Of a stretch of 64,000 nucleotides of DNA, positions 37,492 to 48,565 are shown in pieces. The position numbers were made by a program, and so were the translations under genes. The notes beneath the pieces were generated by a model, which made no database searches, was not told where the DNA came from, and saw only the letters and a list, made by a program, of their open reading frames with translations. The stretch spans positions 6,636,001-6,700,000 of the forward strand of contig NC_079877.1 of NCBI RefSeq assembly GCF_029227915.1, in the 5' to 3' direction. This DNA is from Hydractinia symbiolongicarpus. Its lineage: Eukaryota > Cnidaria > Hydrozoa > Anthoathecata > Hydractiniidae. Each line of letters begins with the position of its first letter. Position 1 is the first letter of the stretch.

Positions 37492-38708
37492 GTACCTTGT
37501 GAGTAAACTCATTTCCAAAACGATTTTTTAAATTATTATTTCACCACTGAAGCCCATGAGACTTGTAGTATTTAAAAATACTTTCATTTTTGATGAGACG
37601 CGGAATAAAGGAAGTTTAATGGCCGGCAAACAAAAACCCGCGACTTCCCGTAAATCCCGGACTCGGCCCGTATAGTCAAAAGTATACAAGGAAAGTACCC
37701 AGTGAGTAAACTCATTTCCTTAACGAATTTTTAAATTATTTTTTCACCACTAAAACGCATGAGACTTGTAGTTTTTAAAAATGTTTTCATTTTTGATGAG
37801 ACGCTGAACAAAAGAAGTTTAATCGCCTGCAAACGAAAACCTGCGATTTCCCGTAAATCCCGGACTCGGGCCGTATAGTCAAAAGTATACAAAGAAAGTA
37901 CCCAGGGAGTAAACTCATTTCCCAAACGATTTTTTAAATTATTATTTCACCACTAAAGCCCATGAGACTTGTAGTTTTTAAAAATGTTTTCATTTTTGAT
38001 GAGACGCTGAATAAAAGAAGTTTAATCGCCGGCAAACGAAAACCCGCGATTTCCCGTAAATCTCGGACTCGGCCCGTATAGTCAAAAGTATACAAGGAAA
38101 GTACCCAGTGAGTAAACACATTTCCCAAACGAATTTTTAAATTATTTTTTCACCACTGAAACGCATGAGACTTGTAGTTTTTAAAAATGTTTTCATTTTT
38201 GGTGAGACGCTGAATAAAAGAAGTTTAATTGCCGGCAAACGAAAACCCGCGACTTCCCGTAAATCCCGGACTCGGCCCGTATAGTCAAAAGTATACAAAG
38301 AAAGTACCCAGGTAGTAAACTCATTTACCGAACGATTTTTTAAATTAATTTTCACCACTAAAACGCATGAGACTTGTAGTTTTCAGAAATGTTTTCATTT
38401 TTGATGAAACGCTTAATGAAAATTGTTTAATCGCCGGCAAACGAAAACCCGCGATTTCCCGTAAATCCCGGGCTTGGCGCGTATAGTCGAATGAATACAA
38501 AGAAAGTACCCTGTGAGTAAACTCATTTCCGAAAGGATTTTTTCAATTATCTTTTGACCACTAAAACGCATGAGACTTGCAGTTTTCAAAAATGTTTTCA
38601 TTTTTGATGAGACGCTTAATAAAAGAGGTTTAATCGCCGGCAAACGAAATCCCGCAATTTCCCGTAAATCCCGGGCTTGGCCCGTATAGTCAAATGTATA
38701 CAAAGAAA
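37492..38708 (+). repeat. 6-mer block copy 2 (1217 bp)
   Basis: Six units: the palindrome unit (with actgaagccc near 37547), cttaacg with gaacaaaag, caaacg with aaatctcgg, ttggtgag, aggta with gatgaaacgc, and gaaaggatttttt with gcag. It lacks the dimer expansion of copy 1. The first unit has gtaccttgtgag in place of gtaccctgtgag. Confidence 0.85.
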
Positions 38709-39722
38709 GTACCCAGGGAGTAAACTCATTTCCCGAACGATTTTTTAAATTTTTTTTTCACCACTAAAACGCATGAGACTTGTAGTTTTCAAAAATGTTT
38801 TCATTTTTGATGAGACGCTTAATGAAAGAGGTTTAATCGCCGGCAAACGAAATCCCGCGATTTCCCGTAAATCCCGGGCTTGGCCCGTATAGTCGAATGT
38901 ATACAAAGAAAGTACCCAGGTAGTAAACTCATTTCCCGAACGATTTTTTAAATTAATTTTCACCACTAAAACGCATGAGACTTGTAGTTTTCAGAAATGT
39001 TTTCATTTTTGATGAAACGCTTAATGAAAATTGTTTAATCGCCGGCAAAAGAAAACCCGCAATTTCCCGTAAATCCCGGGCTTGGCCCGTATAGTCGAAT
39101 GTATACAAAGAAAGTACCCTGTGAGTAAACTCATTTCCGAAAGGATTTTTTCAATTATCTTTTGACCACTAAAACGCATGAGACTTGCAGTTTTCAAAAA
39201 TGTTTTCATTTTTGATGAGACGCTTAATAAAAGAGGTTTAATCGCCGGCAAACGAAATCCCGCGATTTCCCGTAAATCCCGGGCTTGGCCCGTATAGTCG
39301 AATGTATACAAAGAAAGTACCCAGGGAGTAAACTCATTTCCCGAACGATTTTTTAAATTTTTTTTTCACCACTAAAACGCATGAGACTTGTAGTTTTCAA
39401 AAATGTTTTCATTTTTGATGAGACGCTTAATGAAAGAGGTTTAATCGCCGGCAAACGAAAACCTGCGATTTCACGTAAATCCCGGGCTTGGCCCGTATAG
39501 TCGAATGTATACAAAGAAAGTACCCTGTGAGTAAACTCATTATCAGAACGATTTTTTAATTTATTTTTTCACCACTAAAACGCATGAGACTTGTAGTTTT
39601 CAAAAATGTTTTCATTTTTGATGAGACGCTTAATGAAAGAGGTTTAATCGCCGGCAAACGAAAACCCGAGATTTCCCGTAAATCCCGGGCTTGGCCCGTA
39701 TAGTTAAAAGTATACAAAGATA
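38709..39722 (+). repeat. Five linking monomers before the second 6087 bp copy
   Basis: Units of the aatttttttttc, aattaattttc, gaaaggatttttt, gatttcacg and cattatcag types. All have closer relatives in 30501-33635 than in the flanking blocks, so they look like inherited pieces of the 15-mer family. Confidence 0.65.
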
Positions 39723-41955
39723 GTACCCAGGGAGTAAACTCATTTCCCGAACGTTTTTTTAATTTATTTTTTCACCACTAAAACGCATGAGACTTGTAGT
39801 TTTCAAAAATGTTTTCATTTTTGATGAGACGCTGAATAAAAGAAGTTTAATCGCCGGCAAACGAAAACCTGCGATTTCCCGTAAATCCCGCACTCGGCCC
39901 GTATAGTCAAAAGTATACAAAGAAAGTACCCAGGGAGTAAACTCATTTCCCAAACGACTTTTTAAATTATTATTTCACCACTAAAGCCCATGAGACTTGT
40001 AGTTTTTAAAAATGTGTTCATTTTTGATGAGACGCTGAATAAAAGAAGTTTAATCGCCGGCAAACAAAAACCCGCAATTTCCCGTAAATCCCGGTCTCGG
40101 CCCGTATAGTCAAAAGTATACAAGGAAAGTACCCAGCGAGTAAACTCATTTCCCTAACGAATTTTTAAATTATTTTTTCACCACTAAAACGCATGAGACT
40201 TGTAGTTTTCAAAAATGTTTTCATTTTTGATGAGACGCTGAATAAAAGAAGTTTAATCGCCTGCAAACGAAAACCTGCGATTTCCTGTAAATCCCGGACT
40301 CGGGCCGTATAGTCAAAAGTATACCAAGAAAGTACCCAGGGAGTAAACTCATTTCCCAAACGATTTTTTAAATTATTATTTCACCACTAAAGCCCATGAG
40401 ACTTGTAGTTTTTAAAAATGTTTTCATTTTTGATGAGACGCTGAATAAAAGAAGTTTAATCGCCGGCAAACGAAAACCCGCGATTTCCCGTAAATCCCGG
40501 ACTCGGCCCGTATAGTCAAAAGTATACAAGGAAAGTACCCAGTGAGTAAACTCATTTCACGAACGAATTTTTAAATTATTTTTTCACCACTAAAACGCAT
40601 GAGACTTGTAGTTTTCAGAAATGTTTTCATTTTTGATGAGACGCTTAATGAAAGTGGTTTAATCGCCGGCAAACGAAAACCCGCGATTTCCCGTAAATCC
40701 CGGGCTTGGCCCGTATAGTCGAATGTATACAAAGAAAGTACCCTGTGAGTAAACTCATTTCCAAAACGATTTTTTAAATTATCTTTTCACCACTAAAACG
40801 CTTGAGACTTGTAGTTTTCAAAAATGTTTTCATTTTTGATGAGACGCTAAATAAAAGAAGTTTAATCACCGGCAAACGAAAACCCGCCATTTCCCGTAAA
40901 CGCCGGACTCGGCCCGCATAGTCAAAAGTATACAAAGAAAGTACCCAGGGTGTAAACTCATTTCCCGAACGATTTTTTAAATTATTATTTCACCACTAAA
41001 GCCCATGAGACTTGTAGTATTTAAAAATACTTTCATTTTTGATGAGACGCTGAATAAAAGAAGTTTAATCGCCGGCAAACAAAAACCCGCGACTTCCCGT
41101 AAATCCCGGACTCGGCCCGTATAGTCAAAAGTATACAAAGAAAGTACCCAGGTAGTAAACTCATTTCCCGAACGATTTTTGAAATTATTTTTTCACCACT
41201 AAAACGCATCAGACTTGTAGTTTTCAAAAATGTTTTCATTTTTGATGAGACGCTGAATAAAAGAAGTTTAATCGCCGGCAAACGAAAACCTGCGATTTCC
41301 CGTAAATCCCGGACTCGGACCGTATAGTCAAAAGTATACAAAGAAAGTACCCAGGGAGTAAACTCATTTCCCAAACGATTTTTTAAATTATTATTTCACC
41401 ACTAAAGCCCATGAGACTTGTAGTTTTTAAAAATGTTTTCATTTTTGATGAGACGCTGAATAAAAGAAGATTAATCGCCGGCAAACGAAAACCCGCGGTT
41501 TCCCGTAAATCCTGGACTCGGCCCGTATAGTCAAAAGTATACAAGGAAAGTACCCAGTGAGTAAACTCATTTCCCGAACGAATTTTTAAATTATTTTTTC
41601 ACCACTAAAACGCATGAGACTTGTAGTTTTCAGAAATGTTTTCATTTTTGATGAGACGCTTAATGAAAGTGGTTTAATCGCCGGCAAACGAAAACCCGCG
41701 ATTTCCCGTAAATCCCGGGCTTGGCCCGTATAGTCGAATGTATACAAAGAAAGTACCCTGTGAGTAAACTCATTTCCAAAACGATTTTTTAAATTATCTT
41801 TTCACCACTAAAACGCTTGAGACTTGTAGTTTTCAAAAATGTTTTCATTTTTGATGAGACGCTAAATAAAAGAAGTTTAATCACCGGCAAACGAAAACCC
41901 GCCATTCCCCGTAAACCCCGGACTCGGCTCGCATAGTCAAAAGTATACAAAGAAA
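39723..41955 (+). repeat. Partial second copy of the 6087 bp repeat, then reordered units
   Basis: Units starting 39723-40940 match 33636-34853 at +6087, including the private variants cccgcactcgg, aatgtgttc and tataccaag. After 40941 the same unit types appear in a different order: a palindrome unit with agggt is inserted, two gaagattaatc/ggaccg units are missing, and a cgcttgag unit is added. Confidence 0.7.
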
Positions 41956-43172
41956 GTACCCAGGGTGTAAACTCATTTCCCGAACGATTTTTTAAATTAT
42001 TATTTCACCACTAAAGCCCATGAGACTTGTAGTATTTAAAAATACTTTCATTTTTGATGAGACGCGGAATAAAGGAAGTTTAATGGCCGGCAAACAAAAA
42101 CCCGCGACTTCCCGTAAATCCCGGACTCGGCCCGTATAGTCAAAAGTATACAAGGAAAGTACCCAGTGAGTAAACTCATTTCCTTAACGAATTTTTAAAT
42201 TATTTTTTCACCACTAAAACGCATGAGACTTGTAGTTTTTAAAAATGTTTTCATTTTTGATGAGACGCTGAACAAAAGAAGTTTAATCGCCTGCAAACGA
42301 AAACCTGCGATTTCCCGTAAATCCCGGACTCGGGCCGTATAGTCAAAAGTATACAAAGAAAGTACCCAGGGAATAAACTCATTTCCCAAACGATTTTTTA
42401 AATTATTATTTCACCACTAAAGCCCATGAGACTTGTAGTTTTTAAAAATGTTTTCATTTTTGATGAGACGCTGAATAAAAGATGTTTAATCGCCGGCAAA
42501 CGAAAACCCGCGATTTCCCGTAAATCTCGGACTCGGCCCGTATAGTCAAAAGTATACAAGGACAGTACCCAGTGAGTAAACTCATTTCCCAAACGAATTT
42601 TTAAATTATTTTTTCACCACTAAAACGCATGAGACTTGTAGTTTTTAAAAATGTTTTCATTTTTGGTGAGACGCTGAATAAAAGAAGTTTAATTGCCGGC
42701 AAACGAAAACCCGCGACTTCCCGTAAATCCCGGTCTCGGCCCGTATAGTCAAAAGTATACAAAGAAAGTACCCAGGTAGTAAACTCATTTCCCGAACGAT
42801 TTTTTAAATTAATTTTCACCACTAAAACGCATGAGACTTGTAGTTTTCAGAAATGTTTTCATTTTTGATGAAACGCTTAATGAAAATTGTTTAATCGCCG
42901 GCAAACGAAAACCCGCGATTTCCCGTAAATCCCGGGCTTGGCCCGTATAGTCGAATGTATACAAAGAAAGTACCCTGTGAGTAAACTCATTTCCGAAAGG
43001 ATTTTTTCAATTATCTTTTGACCACTAAAACGCATGAGACTTGCAGTTTTCAAAAATGTTTTCATTTTTGATGAGACGCTTAATAAAAGAGGTTTAATCG
43101 CCGGCAAACGAAATCCCGCGATTTCCCGTAAATCCCGGGCTTGGCCCGTATAGTCGAATGTATACAAAGAAA
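41956..43172 (+). repeat. 6-mer block copy 3 (1217 bp)
   Basis: It matches copy 2 at +4464 (gtttaatggccgg at 42078 against 37614). The first unit starts agggt in place of ttgtga. The six-unit order is otherwise unchanged. Confidence 0.85.
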
Positions 43173-43984
43173 GTACCCAGGGAGTAAACTTATTTCCCGA
43201 ACGATTTTTTAAATTTTTTTTTCACCACTAAAACGCATGAGACTTGTAGTTTTCAAAAATGTTTTCATTTTTGATGAGACGCTTAATGAAAGAGGTTTAA
43301 TCGCCGGCAAACGAAAACCCGCGATTTCACGTAAATCCCAGGCTTGGCCGGTATAGTCAAATGTATACAAAGAAAGTACCCTGTGAGTAAACTCATTATC
43401 AGAACGATTTTTTAATTTATTTTTTCACCACTAAAACGCATGAGACTTGTAGTTTTCAAAACTGTTTTCATTTTTGATGAGACGCTTAATGAAAGAGGTT
43501 TAATCGCCGGCAAACGAAAACCCGAGATTTCCCGTAAATCCCGGGCTTGGCCCGTATAGTCAAAAGTATACCAAGAAAGTACCCAGGGAGTAAACTCATT
43601 TCCCGAACGTTTTTTTAAATTATTATTTCACCACTAAAACCCATGAGACTTGTAGTTTTTAAAAATGTTTTCATTTTTGATGAGACGCTGAATAAAAGAA
43701 GTTTAATCGCCGGCAAACGAAAACCCGCGATTTCCCGTAAATCCCGCACTCGGCCCGTATAGTCAAAAGTATACAAAGAAAGTACCCAGGGAGTAAACTC
43801 ATTTCCCGAACGATTTTTTAAATTATTTTTTCACCACTAAAACGCATGAGACTTGTAGTTTTCAAAAATGTTTTCATTTTTGATGAGACGCTTAATGAAA
43901 GAGGTTTAATCGCCGGCAAACGAAAACCCGAGATTTCCCGTAAATCCCGGGCTTGGCCCGTATAGTCGAATGTATACAAAGAAA
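43173..43984 (+). repeat. 4-monomer repeat (812 bp), copy 1
   Basis: Four units: aatttttttttc with gatttcacg and ggccggtatag; cattatcag with caaaactg; cgaacgttttttt with aaaacccatgag; and a cccgag unit. The first two recur at +812. The third is a hybrid of an aacgc-type and an aagccc-type unit, which gives the rare intermediate aaaacccatgag. Confidence 0.75.
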
Positions 43985-44390
43985 GTACCCAGGGAGTAAA
44001 CTCATGTCCCGAACGATTTTTTAAATTTTTTTTTCACCACTAAAACGCATGAGACTTGTAGTTTTCAAAAATGTTTTCATTTTTGATGAGACGCTTAATG
44101 AAAGAGGTTTAATCGCCGGCAAACGAAAACCCGCGATTTCACGTAAATCCCGGGCTTGGCCGGTATAGTCAAATGTATACAAAGAAAGTACCCTGTGAGT
44201 AAACTCATTATCAGAACGATTTTTTAATTTATTTTTTCACCACTAAAACGCATGAGACTTGTAGTTTTCAAAACTGTTTTCATTTTTGATGAGACGCTTA
44301 ATGAAAGAGGTTTAATCGCCGGCAAACGAAAACCCGAGATTTCCCGTAAATCCCGGGCTTGGCCCGTATAGTCAAAAGTATACAAGGAAA
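43985..44390 (+). repeat. 4-monomer repeat, partial copy 2 (two units)
   Basis: It matches 43173-43578 at +812, including cattatcag and caaaactg. It then leaves the pattern for an agtga unit with cacgaacg at 44391. It differs by catgtcccg near 44005. Confidence 0.75.
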
Positions 44391-45405
44391 GTACCCAGTG
44401 AGTAAACTCATTTCACGAACGAATTTTTAAATTATTTTTTCACCACTAAAACGCATGAGACTTGTAGTTTTCAGAAATGTTTTCATTTTTGATGAGACGC
44501 TTAATGAAAGTGGTTTAATCGCCGGCAAACGAAAACCCGCAATTTCCCGTAAATCCCGGGCTTGGCCCGTATAGTCGAATGTATACAAAGAAAGTACCCT
44601 GTGAGTAAACTCATTTCCAAAACGATTTTTTAAATTATCTTTTCACCACTAAAACGCTTGAGACTTGTAGTTTTCAAAAATGTTTTCATTTTTGATGTGA
44701 CGCTAAATAAAAGAAGATTAATCACCGGCAAACGAAAACCCGCCATTTCCCGTAAACCCCGGACTCGGCCCGCATAGTCAAAAGTTTACAAAGAAAGTAC
44801 CCAGGGTGTAAACTCATTTCCCGAACGATTTTTTAAATTATTATTTCACCACTAAAGCCCATGAGACTTGTAGTATTTAAAAATACTTTCACTTTTGATG
44901 AGACGCTGAATAAAAGAAGTTTAATCGCCGGCAAACAAAAACCCGCGACTTCCCGTAAATCCCGGACACGGCCCGTATAGTCAAAAGTATACAAAGAAAG
45001 TACCCAGAGAGTAAACTCATTTCCCGAACGATTTTTGAAATTATTTTTTCACCACTAAAACGCATCAGACTTGTAGTTTTCAAAAATGTTTTCAATTTTG
45101 ATGAGACGCTGAATAAAAGAAGATTAATCGTCGGCAAACGAAAACCCGCGATTTCCCGTAAATCCCGGACTCGGCCCGTATAGTCAAAAGTATACAAGGA
45201 AAGTACCCAGTGAGTAAACTCATTTCCCGAACGAATTTTTAAATTATTTTTTCACCACTAAAACGCATGAGACTTGTAGTTTTCAGAAATGTTTTCATTT
45301 TTGATGAGACGTTTAATGAAAGTGGTTTAATCGCCGGCAAACGAAAACCCGCGATTTCCCGTAAATCCCGGGCAAGGCCCGTATAGTCAAAAGTATACAA
45401 GGAAA
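44391..45405 (+). repeat. 5-monomer repeat (1015 bp) containing a fused monomer
   Basis: It matches the next block at +1015 (gatgtgacgc at 44694 and 45709). Its fourth unit, starting about 45000, has the front of an agaga unit (gaaattatt, cgcatcag) and the back of a gaagattaatcgtcgg unit. In the next block these are two separate, adjacent units at about 46015 and 46218. This copy is therefore one monomer shorter through an in-register fusion. Confidence 0.8.
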
Positions 45406-48400
45406 GTACCCAGTGAGTAAACTCATTTCACGAACGAATTTTTAAATTATTTTTTCACCACTAAAACGCATGAGACTTGTAGTTTTCAGAAATGTTTTCA
45501 TTTTTGATGAGACGATTAATGAAAGTGGTTTAATCGCCGGCAAACGAAAACCCGCGATTTCCCGTAAATCCCGGGCTTGGCCCGTATAGTCGAATGTATA
45601 CAAAGAAAGTACCCTGTGAGTAAACTCATTTCCAAAACGATTTTTTAAATTATCTTTTCACCACTAAAACGCTTGAGACTTGTAGTTTTCAAAAATGTTT
45701 TCATTTTTGATGTGACGCTAAATAAAAGAAGATTAATCACCGGCAAACGAAAACCCGCCATTTCCCGTTAACCCCGGACTCGGCCTGCATAGTCAAAAGT
45801 TTACAAAGAAAGTACCCAGGGTGTAAACTCATTTCCCGAACGATTTTTTAAATTATTATTTCACCACTAAAGCCCATGAGACTTGTAGTATTTAAAAATA
45901 CTTTCACTTTTGATGAGACGCTGAATAAAAGAAGTTTAATCGCCGGCAAACAAAAACCCGCGACTTCCCGTAAATCCCGGACACGGCCCGTATAGTCAAA
46001 AGTATACAAAGAAAGTACCCAGAGAGTAAACTCATTTCCCGAACGATTTTTGAAATTATTTTTTCACCACTAAAACGCATCAGCCTTGTAGTTTTCAAAA
46101 ATGTTTTCAATTTTGATGAGACGCTGAATAAAAGAAGTTTAATCGCCGGCAAACGAAAACCTGCGATTTCCCGTAAATCCCGGACTCGGACCGTATAGTC
46201 AAAAGTATACAAAGAAAGTACCCAGGGAGTAAACTCATTTCCCAAACGATTTTTTAAATTATTATTTCACCACTAAAGCCCATGAGACTTGTAGTTTTTA
46301 AAAATGTTTTCATTTTTGATGAGACGCTGAATAAAAGAAGATTAATCGTCGGCAAACGAAAACCCGCGATTTCCCGTAAATCCCGGACTCGGCCCGTATA
46401 GTCAAAAGTATACAAGGAAAGTACCCAGTGAGTAAACTCATTTCCCGAACGAATTTTTAAATTATTTTTTCACCACTAAAACGCATGAGACTTGTAGTTT
46501 TCAGAAATGTTTTCATTTTTGATGAGACGCTTAATGAAAGTGGTTTAATCGCCGGCAAACGAAAACCCGCGATTTCCCGTAAATCCCGGGCGTGGCCCGT
46601 ATAGTCGAATGTATACAAAGAAAGTACCCTGTGAGTAAAGGCATTTCCAAAACGATTTTTTAAATTATCTTTTCACCACTAAAACGCTTGAGACTTGTAG
46701 TTTTCAAAAATGTTTTCATTTTTGATGAGACGCTAAAGAAAAGAAGTTTAATCACCGGCAAACGAAAACCCGCCATTTCCCGTAAACCCCGGACTCGGCC
46801 CGCATAGTCAAAAGTATACAAAGAAAGTACCCAGGGTGTAAACTCATTTCCCGAACGATTTTTTAAATTATTATTTTACCACTAAAGCCCATGAGACTTG
46901 TAGTATTTAAAAATACTTTCATTTTTGATGAGACGCTGAATAAAGGAAGTTTAATAGCCGGCAAACAAAAACCCGCGACTTCCCGTAAATCCCGGACTCG
47001 GCCCGTATAGTCAAAAGTATACAAAGAAAGAAACCAGGGAGTAAACTCATTTCCCGAACGATTTTTTAAATTATTTTTTCACCACTAAAACGCATGAGAC
47101 TTGCAGTTTTCAAAAATGTTTTCATTTTTGATGAGACGCTGAATAAAAGAAGTTTAATCGCCGGCACACGAAAACCTGCGATTTCCCGTAAATCCCGGAC
47201 TCGGCCCGTATAGTCAAAAGTATACAAAGAAAGTACCCAGGAATTAAACTAATTTCCCAAACGATTTTTTGAATTATTATTTCACCACTAAAGCCCATGA
47301 GACTTGTAGTTTTTAAAAATGTTTTAATTTTTGATGAGACGCTGAATAAAAGAAGTTTAATCGCCGGCAAACGAAAACCCGCGATTTCCCGTAAATCCCG
47401 GGCACGGCCTAAAGCCCATGAGACTTGTAGTATTTAAAAATACTTTCATTTTAGACGCTGAATAAAGGAAGTTTAATAGCCGGCAACAAAAACCCGCGAC
47501 TTCCCGTAAATCCCAGACTCGGCCCGTATAGTCAAAAGTATACAAAGAAAGAAACCAGGGAGTAAACTCATTTCCAGAACGATTTTTTAAATTTTTTTTT
47601 CACCACTAAAACGCATGAGACTTGCAGTTTTCAAAAATGTTTTCATTTTTGATGAGACGCTGAATAAAAGAAGTTTAATCGCCGGCAAACGAAAACCTGC
47701 GATTTCCCGTAAATCCCGGACTCGGCCCGTATAGTCAAAAGTATACAAAGAAAGTACCCAGGGTGTAAACTCATTTCCCGAACGATTTTTTAAATTATTA
47801 TTTCACCACTAAAGCCCATGAGACTTGTAGTATTTAAAAATACTTTCATTTTTGATGAGACGCTGAATAAAGGAAGTTTAATGGCCGGCAAACAAAAACC
47901 CGCGACTTCCCGTAAATCCCGGACTCGGCCCGTATAGTCAAAAGTATACAAAGAAAGAAACCAGGGAGTAAACTCATTTCCCGAACGATTTTTTAAATTA
48001 TTTTTTCACCACTAAAACGCATGAGACTTGCAGTTTTCAAAAATGTTTTCATTTTTGATGAGACGCTGAATAAAAGAAGTTTAATCGCCGGCAAACGAAA
48101 ACCTGCGATTTCCCGTAAATCCCGGACTCGGCCCGTATAGTCAAAAGTATACAAAGAAAGTACCCAGGGAGTAAACTAATTTCCCAAACGATTTTTTGAA
48201 TTATTATTTCACCACTAAAGCCCATGAGACTTGTAGTTTTTAAAAATGTTTTAATTTTTGGTGAGACGCTGAATAAAAGAAGTTTAATCGCCGGCAAACG
48301 AAAACCCGCGATTTCCCGTAAATCCCGGGCACGGCCCGTATAGTCAAAAGTATACAAAGAAAGTACCCAGGGAGTAAACTCATTTCCCGAACGATTTTTT

Positions 48401-48565
48401 AAATTATTTTTTCACCGCTAAAACGCATGAGACTTGTAGTTTTCAAAAATGTTTTCATTTTTGATGAGACGTTTAATGAAAGTGGTTTAATCGCCGGCAA
48501 ACGAAAACCCGCGATTTCCCGTAAATCCCGGGCAAGGCCCGTATAGTCAAAAGTATACAAGGAAA
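45406..48565 (+). repeat. 16-unit repeat with internal deletion (3160 bp), copy 1
   Basis: Tandem with the following block at +3160. Markers are gacgattaatg, gatgtgacgc, tcgtcggc, gggcgtgg, the agtatttaaaaatact units, agaaaccaggg in place of agtaccc, gggcacggcc and caccgctaaa. The length is 16 x 203 minus 88: an 82 bp junction deletion plus losses of 5 bp and 1 bp in the following unit. Confidence 0.8.
47233..47550 (+). repeat. Deletion-fused double monomer (318 bp)
   Basis: Two units occupy 318 bp instead of 406. At 47409/47410 the gggcacggcc ending joins directly to taaagcccatgag of the next unit, losing about 82 bp: the unit boundary, the gtaccc motif and the T-rich spacer. The second unit also reads cattttagacg, missing five bases of the usual cattttt/gatgagacg, and ggcaacaaaa, missing one. 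The five-base loss is absent from the sister copy, so it arose after the duplication or was repaired in the sister. Confidence 0.85.

Larger units (their letters stand above)
33636..39722 (+). repeat. 30-monomer long-period repeat (6087 bp), copy 1
   Basis: The unit at 33636 (cgaacgttttttt with cccgcactcgg) recurs at 39723, and the next five units match at +6087. Between them lie several smaller duplications, listed separately. Unit variants new to this part include cgcatcag, gaagattaatcg, ggaccgtatag, aaaacgctcgag or cgcttgag, and the agtatttaaaaatact palindrome. The 6087 bp repeat is only partly present a second time, so this is a long-range duplication more than an established HOR. Confidence 0.7.
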
